Origin: an uncultured Lachnospiraceae bacterium
Lineage (GTDB): Bacteria; Bacillota; Clostridia; Lachnospirales; Lachnospiraceae
Direction of reading: 5' to 3'
NCBI GenBank assembly: GCA_905199445.1
Contig: CAJKGK010000003.1
Coordinates: forward strand, 83,095 to 147,094
DNA: 64,000 nt
A program made the translations under genes and the position numbers. Numbering within the stretch: the first letter of the stretch is position 1; the number at the start of each line of letters is the position of its first letter. Positions 59,214 to 64,000 of this stretch are shown here, one piece after another. Below the pieces are notes generated by a model, which did no database searches, had not been told where the DNA came from, and saw nothing but the letters and a program-made list of their open reading frames with translations.

Positions 59214-61727
59214 TTAGTTTTCCTTCGAATTTAAAGTCTGATCTGTATCGAAGGTTTCCTCCGAATCTATGGTCTCACTGTCAGTCCCGGTTTCATTTTC
59301 CTGCTTTTTGGCTTCCTCGGCAGCTTTTTTTTCTTCTTCTGCTTTGCGTTCTTCCTCCGCCTTTCTCAGTTCTTCTTCATGGGCCTTAAGACGTTTTTCC
59401 CGAATTTCCTTCCGTTCTTCGGTTTTCCAGTCCTTCAGTTTATTTGTTCCCTTAATGTTCAGATATTCATCCTGAACGGCCTTTTTTTCATCCTCAGTCA
59501 GATGTTTCCATACCATGGTCTTATCGTCTGTATGAACATCGGATACTGTACCCGAACTCTGATCATTTTCCTGTGTCTGGGATTCATCTCCGGATTCAGA
59601 TGCCGCACTTGTATCCGTTTGTGGATCTGCCTCAGATGCTGTCTCAATTTCAGATTCCGTTTCACTTTCAGCTTGTATGCCTTCCGGGAAGATCTGAAGA
59701 TACGGAAGCATTTCCTCGTAAATTTTCCGCGACATAATCGATGCCAGAGAGCTGTCCCCCTGATTTTCCGTCTGAGGTTCATCGATCAGCACATAAACAA
59801 CGACCTGGGGATCCTCAACAGGCGCCACACTTAAAAGAGAAACAATACACTTTCCAGAATCTCTGGGCAATTTTTCACCGGTTCCTGTCTTTGCACCGAT
59901 TTCATAGCCATCAATATGCACATAACCGGCAGTTCCTTTAATCTGGCCGTCCCCTTCAACGGTTTTGTGCAGTGCGTCCAACATCCACTTTGATGTATCT
60001 TCCGAAATTGTCGTCCGCACCAGCTCTTTTTCCACGTTTTCAACCGTACTTCCGGTTTCGGTAGAAATCTGTCTGACAACATGGGGTTTATAGTAGCTTC
60101 CTCCATTCACAAGAGAACTGAAGGCAGCTGCCACCTGTACCATGGTGACGTTATAATTCTGTCCAAAGGACTCTGTCGCCAGGTCAATTTCACTCATATC
60201 CTCCGCCGTACGAAGTAATGTAGAAGCGCTGGCCTCACCGGGAAGGTCAACATTGGTCAGCTGACCAAATCCGAAAAGTCTCTGATATTCATAAAACTTA
60301 TCTGATCCAAGAGCACCTGCGATCTGCATCAGGGCATCATTGCACGACTGCATCAGGGACTGAGACAGACTTAAGGTCCCATGTCCTGAAATATTATTAC
60401 ATGGAATCACCTTAAAGCCGTTTCCATCCTTATACTTTTCGCTTCCATCACATATAAAACTCTGATCCTTGCCTACGACATCTTCTTCAAGCGCGGCAGC
60501 CACTGTCATAGTCTTTACCGTAGATCCCGCTTCATAAGTATCTGTAATCGTATAATTTTTCCAGAGCTCATTGTATTCAATCAGCCGTTCCCAATCCTCA
60601 ATCGTATCCAGTTCTTCCTGGTCATAAATACCGGTCAGATCTCTGGGATCATTCAGATTAAATACCGGATAACTGGCCATTGCCAGAATCTCTCCATTAT
60701 TGGGATCCATCACCAGAACAGCTGTATTATTACTGCCAATGGCTTCATTAAATTCCCAAATCACATTTTCCACAATTCTCTGGATATTCACATCAATCGT
60801 GGACTGAACCGTATAGCCGTTGACCGGTGAAACCGTTGTACGTTCCAGATCCCCCATTCCTGCCAGATAACCGTACTCACGGCCATTGGTTCCATTGAGC
60901 ACATCATTATAATACTGCTCAATTCCATAAGTTCCCACATTACCTGCGGATGTAAAGCCAATCAGATCACAGGCCAGGGAATTATACGGATATTTCCTTT
61001 TATAGTCATCCTCAAACCAAATACCTTTAATATACTGACTTTTCTTCCTGTCCTCTTCGTCTTCCGAATCCATCAAATTCTGAAATTCCTGAATTTCATC
61101 ATATGTCAGTTCTCTGGCTACAATATTATAACGGCTTTCCGGATTTTCCTCGACCAGATCCCGCATCTCAGAACGATCCAGGTCAAAGTACGTTTCCAGA
61201 GCATCCAAAGAAGGATCCAGACAATCCCCCTCTGACTCTACTCTGGAATTGATCATTACATAGGCATCCACAATCAGGTTATACACCTTTTCGCTTGTGG
61301 CCAGCACGGTTCCATTCCGATCCGTAATATCGCCTCTGCGGTAGGGAATCGTTGTACTGCTGTAATTAAGCTGGGATAAAACCTGTTTATTGTACGCATC
61401 GCCGCTGGATGCATTGATATAAACAAGCCGGACAATCAAAAGTGCCATCAGCACGATAAAAGTGGCAAATACAATCCACAGCTTGATCTGATTATAGCCG
61501 ATAAATTTTTTAGCCTGGGCAGTTTTCTTTCGATTAAGATACGGCATAATCCACGTAATTTTCGATGTATTTTTCGGAGCAGCCCCAATGTTTTTTTCTA
61601 TAGATCTCTTTCCCCGTCCGTTCCCGGCTCGACCGTTCTGCGGCCGTTTTGAACCGGTTGATCCCCCAGGGCGCCGTGCATTAGGATTGGCACCCCGGGT
61701 ATTTCTCCTGTTTCTGTCATCTCTCAT
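59214..61727 (-). CDS. Class B penicillin-binding protein (FtsI/PBP2B-like) with long charged C-terminal tail
   Basis: Probably the vegetative septal transpeptidase paired with FtsW. The 837 residues: a basic Arg/Gly/Asn-rich cytoplasmic tail (1-75), a membrane helix (about 82-104), a dimerisation domain (RRGDITDRNGTVLAT), and a transpeptidase with Ser402/Lys405 (GSTVK), SCN (461-463) and KTG (613-615). After about residue 684 comes an unusual extracytoplasmic tail: an acidic Ser/Glu/Thr tract to 735, a short segment 736-768, a Lys/Glu-rich predicted coiled coil (769-810) and an acidic end. No PASTA domains are visible. Confidence 0.9.
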   Translation of the reverse strand: MRDDRNRRNTRGANPNARRPGGSTGSKRPQNGRAGNGRGKRSIEKNIGAAPKNTSKITWIMPYLNRKKTAQAKKFIGYNQIKLWIVFATFIVLMALLIVRLVYINASSGDAYNKQVLSQLNYSSTTIPYRRGDITDRNGTVLATSEKVYNLIVDAYVMINSRVESEGDCLDPSLDALETYFDLDRSEMRDLVEENPESRYNIVARELTYDEIQEFQNLMDSEDEEDRKKSQYIKGIWFEDDYKRKYPYNSLACDLIGFTSAGNVGTYGIEQYYNDVLNGTNGREYGYLAGMGDLERTTVSPVNGYTVQSTIDVNIQRIVENVIWEFNEAIGSNNTAVLVMDPNNGEILAMASYPVFNLNDPRDLTGIYDQEELDTIEDWERLIEYNELWKNYTITDTYEAGSTVKTMTVAAALEEDVVGKDQSFICDGSEKYKDGNGFKVIPCNNISGHGTLSLSQSLMQSCNDALMQIAGALGSDKFYEYQRLFGFGQLTNVDLPGEASASTLLRTAEDMSEIDLATESFGQNYNVTMVQVAAAFSSLVNGGSYYKPHVVRQISTETGSTVENVEKELVRTTISEDTSKWMLDALHKTVEGDGQIKGTAGYVHIDGYEIGAKTGTGEKLPRDSGKCIVSLLSVAPVEDPQVVVYVLIDEPQTENQGDSSLASIMSRKIYEEMLPYLQIFPEGIQAESETESEIETASEADPQTDTSAASESGDESQTQENDQSSGTVSDVHTDDKTMVWKHLTEDEKKAVQDEYLNIKGTNKLKDWKTEERKEIREKRLKAHEEELRKAEEERKAEEEKKAAEEAKKQENETGTDSETIDSEETFDTDQTLNSKEN

Positions 61728-61844
61728 GGCATATCTCCCGTCATATCAGATTGCGTAATGAATTTCAAACACACTCTAGTCAAAACGAGGTTGCCGCAAA
61801 AATGCAGCAGCCCCGTTATTCACTGTTTTATATTCTGTTACATG

Positions 61845-62399
61845 TCAGTTAGACTTCGGAATCGCCTTGTACTGTTTCACATAATTATCCGCAGTTCCCG
61901 AATAGTAGACGATCTGACTTTCACTGGCATAATGCATCCCCAGTTCTTTAGTCGCAACCTCGTATACCTTTTCCAGGTCTATTGCATTATTAATTCGCTC
62001 CCTGGCCGCCAGATTTTCATCTGTCAGCACTGTCAGTTCACTCTTTAATCCCGAAATATTTTTAGACTGGGCTGTCATCTGGCTCTGAAGGCTGAGATAA
62101 TAAATACAGACAACCAAAGTCGTAATAACAGCAAGCGCAAGAAATAATGTATATCGAAAATCCAGCTTAATAATCTTTTCCCGGTTACGGCTAACCGCTT
62201 CCTGACGCTGTTTTTGCCGGGCCGCCTCCATGGCCTCACGGCGCTTTTGTTCTCTAAGCTGTCTTTCTGAAAGTGCTTTCTTTTTTTGTGTTTTGTAAGG
62301 AGCTGGTTCCAATTTTCTGACGGTACTCCCATCCACATATGCTGAATGAAAATCCGGCCGTTTTGTCCGATTTTGTCTCGCCTGATGCATCTGTGCCAT
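61845..62399 (-). CDS. ftsL: FtsL/DivIC-like divisome membrane protein
   Basis: Small bitopic division protein thought to link FtsQ and the septal synthases. The 184-residue protein has a basic cytoplasmic part (about 38-80), one membrane helix (about 82-104) and an extracytoplasmic leucine-zipper-like helix (SGLKSELTVLTDENLAARER). The end VYEVATKELGMHYASESQIV is typical of FtsL. Sequence conservation in this family is low, so the call rests on topology and on its place between rsmH and the PBP. ATG 62399 has GGAAGGAG 8 bases upstream. Confidence 0.85.
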   Translation of the reverse strand: MAQMHQARQNRTKRPDFHSAYVDGSTVRKLEPAPYKTQKKKALSERQLREQKRREAMEAARQKQRQEAVSRNREKIIKLDFRYTLFLALAVITTLVVCIYYLSLQSQMTAQSKNISGLKSELTVLTDENLAARERINNAIDLEKVYEVATKELGMHYASESQIVYYSGTADNYVKQYKAIPKSN

Positions 62400-62436
62400 T
62401 TCCAACACTCCTTCCTAAATCGTCATGTTCTGCGCT

Positions 62437-63381
62437 CTATTGGGCGCTTCTTTTCATAAATACCCGAAGCTTTGCGCTTTTAGACCGGGGATTTTCCTCC
62501 ATCTCCTCCTCAGAGGGAATGATTGGTTTTCTTGTGATCACTTTACCTTTTGATTTTTTGCCGCACATACATACCGGAAAATTCGGCGGACATGTACATG
62601 GGTTTTCATTTTTTCTAAAAATAGTTTTTACAATGCGATCTTCCAAAGAATGGAAGGTAATAATACACAACCGACCGTTCTCATTCAGAAGATCAATCAT
62701 CTCATCCAGACTTTCCTGCAAAACATCCAATTCATGGTTTAATTCAATACGGATCGCCTGAAAGGTTTTTTTTGCCGGATGACCGCCGGTAGCCCGAACC
62801 TTCATGGGAATGGCCGCCTTAATCACCTCAGTCAGTTCAAAAGTGGTTTCAATAGGCTTTTTCGTCCGTGCCTGACAGATATGCTTTGCAATATTTTTGG
62901 CAAACTTATCTTCGCCAAAATCACGGATAATACGATATAACTCTTTCTCCGAATATTCATTGACAATATCCCGGGCAGTCTTTTCCTGACGCTGATCCAT
63001 GCGCATATCAAGAGGCGCATCTTCCCTGTAGGAAAACCCTCTGTCCGCATTATCAAACTGGTAGGAAGAAACACCCAGATCCAGTAAAATGCCATCAACT
63101 TTTTCTATACCAAGATTTTGAAGGACATTTTTTATATCCCGATAATTGCTCCGGACAATCGTCACAGCGGATCCATACTGAGAAAGCCGATCCGATGCCG
63201 CCGTAATGGCTGCCTCATCCTGGTCAATTCCAATCAGGCGTCCCTTTCCACTCAAGTGACTGCATACATGCCAGGCATGTCCACCGCCGCCCAAGGTTCC
63301 GTCCACGTAAATTCCTTCAGGTTTGATATCCAGATTTTCAATTGTTTCATTAAGTAATATCGATATATGTTTAAATTCCAT
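62437..63381 (-). CDS. rsmH: 16S rRNA (cytosine-1402-N4)-methyltransferase
   Basis: Methylates C1402 in the ribosomal P site. The 314-residue protein begins MEFKHISILLNETIENL. It contains YVDGTLGGGGHAWHVC (SAM motif), ILLDLGVSSYQFDNADRGFS, RATGGHPAKKTFQAIRIELN and IITFHSLEDRIVK. ATG 63381 lies 5 bases after GGAGG. The gap to mraZ is only 14 bases, so both share the MraZ-regulated promoter. Confidence 0.96.
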   Translation of the reverse strand: MEFKHISILLNETIENLDIKPEGIYVDGTLGGGGHAWHVCSHLSGKGRLIGIDQDEAAITAASDRLSQYGSAVTIVRSNYRDIKNVLQNLGIEKVDGILLDLGVSSYQFDNADRGFSYREDAPLDMRMDQRQEKTARDIVNEYSEKELYRIIRDFGEDKFAKNIAKHICQARTKKPIETTFELTEVIKAAIPMKVRATGGHPAKKTFQAIRIELNHELDVLQESLDEMIDLLNENGRLCIITFHSLEDRIVKTIFRKNENPCTCPPNFPVCMCGKKSKGKVITRKPIIPSEEEMEENPRSKSAKLRVFMKRSAQ

Positions 63382-63395
63382 CGGTGCCTCCAAAA

Positions 63396-63833
63396 TCAGA
63401 ATGTAATTCCGATATCCTCCATATGTTCCGCAATATTATCCATATCCTCGATGTCCACATCACTGATACTTTCCCAGTTGCTGCGGCTCCAGATTTCGAT
63501 GCGGCTGGATACCCCTACAAGTACGGCATCCTTTTCCAGTCCGGCAAACTCACGCAGGACTGCAGGAATCAGAATTCTTCCCTGCTTGTCCACCTCACAT
63601 AAGGCGGCGCCGGCCAGGAAGAAACGTGAAAACTGTCTGGCATCTTTTTTGGTCAGCGGCAAATCCTTAAGCTTATCAGTAAAAACGGCCCATTCTTCCA
63701 TAGGATATACAAACAGACAGCCATCAAGACCTTTGGTCACAACAAATTCGTCCCCTAAAGATTCTCTGAACTTTGAAGGAACGATGAGTCTGCCTTTGGT
63801 ATCAATTGTATGATTGTATTCACCTATAAACAT
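63396..63833 (-). CDS. mraZ: Transcriptional regulator MraZ
   Basis: AbrB-fold regulator that binds its own promoter and controls the division/cell-wall cluster. The 145-residue protein has two MraZ repeats, FIGEYNHTIDTKGRLIVPSK and FFLAGAALCEVDKQGRILIP, each with the D-x-K/Q-GR core. Its ATG follows AGGTGA. It is the first gene of the cluster and lies 58 bases after a triple GTGG repeat, which is the expected MraZ operator. Confidence 0.97.
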   Translation of the reverse strand: MFIGEYNHTIDTKGRLIVPSKFRESLGDEFVVTKGLDGCLFVYPMEEWAVFTDKLKDLPLTKKDARQFSRFFLAGAALCEVDKQGRILIPAVLREFAGLEKDAVLVGVSSRIEIWSRSNWESISDVDIEDMDNIAEHMEDIGITF

Positions 63834-63891
63834 ACCGTATCACCTGCTTTTTTGAATGGTCCTCCCCATGCGCCCACACAGGCAACCATCC

Positions 63892-63921
63892 ATCACCACT
63901 TACTACCACTTTTCACCACTT
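63892..63921 (-). promoter_or_regulatory. MraZ operator: three direct AAGTGG repeats at 10-base period
   Basis: On the minus strand AAGTGG occurs three times in a row with 4-base gaps (63916-63921, 63906-63911, 63896-63901). It sits just after the -10 element and before mraZ. Tandem G-rich direct repeats at about one helical turn are the known architecture of MraZ binding sites. Confidence 0.85.
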
Positions 63922-63929
63922 ACATTCCT

Positions 63930-63958
63930 ATTGTATATGAATCGTCTGAATTTATCAA
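63930..63958 (-). promoter_or_regulatory. Promoter of the mraZ division/cell-wall cluster
   Basis: -35 TTGATA (63953-63958), 17-base spacer, -10 TACAAT (63930-63935). The MraZ repeats start about 9 bases downstream, so a bound MraZ ring would cover the transcription start. Confidence 0.75.
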
Positions 63959-64000
63959 GGGAAAATTTCCAAAAAAACGGCCTTTGCCGCTGTTTACAAG

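Noticed and set aside
59174..59834. Plus-strand ORFs opposite the PBP tail
   Set aside because: They are shadows of the low-complexity charged tail on the minus strand, rich in Ser/Phe/Leu, with no ribosome binding sites.

Overview
The window looks like a chromosomal segment of a spore-forming, Gram-positive Clostridia bacterium, most likely Lachnospiraceae. The evidence is: sporulation genes (spoIIGA, sigE, sigG, a ymxH-type gene, a spoVD-type PBP); a type II fatty-acid operon that uses FabK and carries FabT-like operators; a lysine riboswitch ahead of dapA; strong purine-rich ribosome binding sites; and promoters of the TTGACA-17-TATAAT kind. No rRNA, tRNA, CRISPR array, insertion sequence or prophage gene was seen. 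The family-level placement is inference.

Layout. 1-5.9 kb (minus strand): the start of a serine hydrolase, nadE, then dapB, lysC and dapA. A lysine riboswitch with a terminator precedes dapA, and a second terminator separates lysC from dapB. 5.9-7.2 kb: a cobalamin adenosyltransferase and a double-OB SSB-like protein. 7.5-11.6 kb (plus): typA, then nagB-nagA. 11.7-20.6 kb (minus): a seven-gene run add-pheA-DUF815 ATPase-ppx-ppk-rpiR-nanE. The convergent nagBA and rpiR-nanE units form an amino-sugar region. 20.7-25.4 kb: an RlmI-type methyltransferase, a coiled-coil protein, a CmpB-type membrane protein, a Crp/Fnr regulator, thioredoxin and CorA.

25.5-35.1 kb (minus): a complete fatty-acid elongation and acetyl-CoA carboxylase operon, acpP-fabK-fabD-fabG-fabF-accB-fabZ-accC-accD-accA. 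It ends in a second FabK/nitronate-monooxygenase-like flavoprotein. FabT-like palindromes lie on the acpP promoter and again before fabD. fabH and fabT are not in the window.

35.2-46.4 kb (mixed): a YdcF-like protein, a small LEA-like repeat protein, an S1-domain protein, then a tight minus-strand unit (alpha/beta hydrolase, OLD-family ATPase/TOPRIM protein, PHP phosphoesterase, S9 peptidase). After these come an orphan NMT1-type lipoprotein, an acyltransferase-fold protein, nrdR and a ymxH-type gene. 46.8 kb: a lone plus-strand hisA of the eukaryotic (yeast HIS6) type.

47.6-64 kb (minus): the division and cell-wall cluster mraZ-rsmH-ftsL-pbp-spoVD-mraY-murD-ftsW-murA-ftsQ-ftsZ running directly into spoIIGA-sigE-sigG. 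The cluster starts with an MraZ-type triple repeat operator. murE, murF, murC, murG and ftsA are absent from it. ftsZ and spoIIGA each have their own promoter, and the spoIIGA promoter has the long spacer typical of Spo0A-activated spoIIG.

Most of the window is housekeeping. I found no convincing new multi-gene system. The most unusual items are the Cys-cluster OLD protein in its four-gene unit, the LEA-like protein, the eukaryotic-type HisA, the C-terminally extended PBP and the dual FabT-like operator arrangement.
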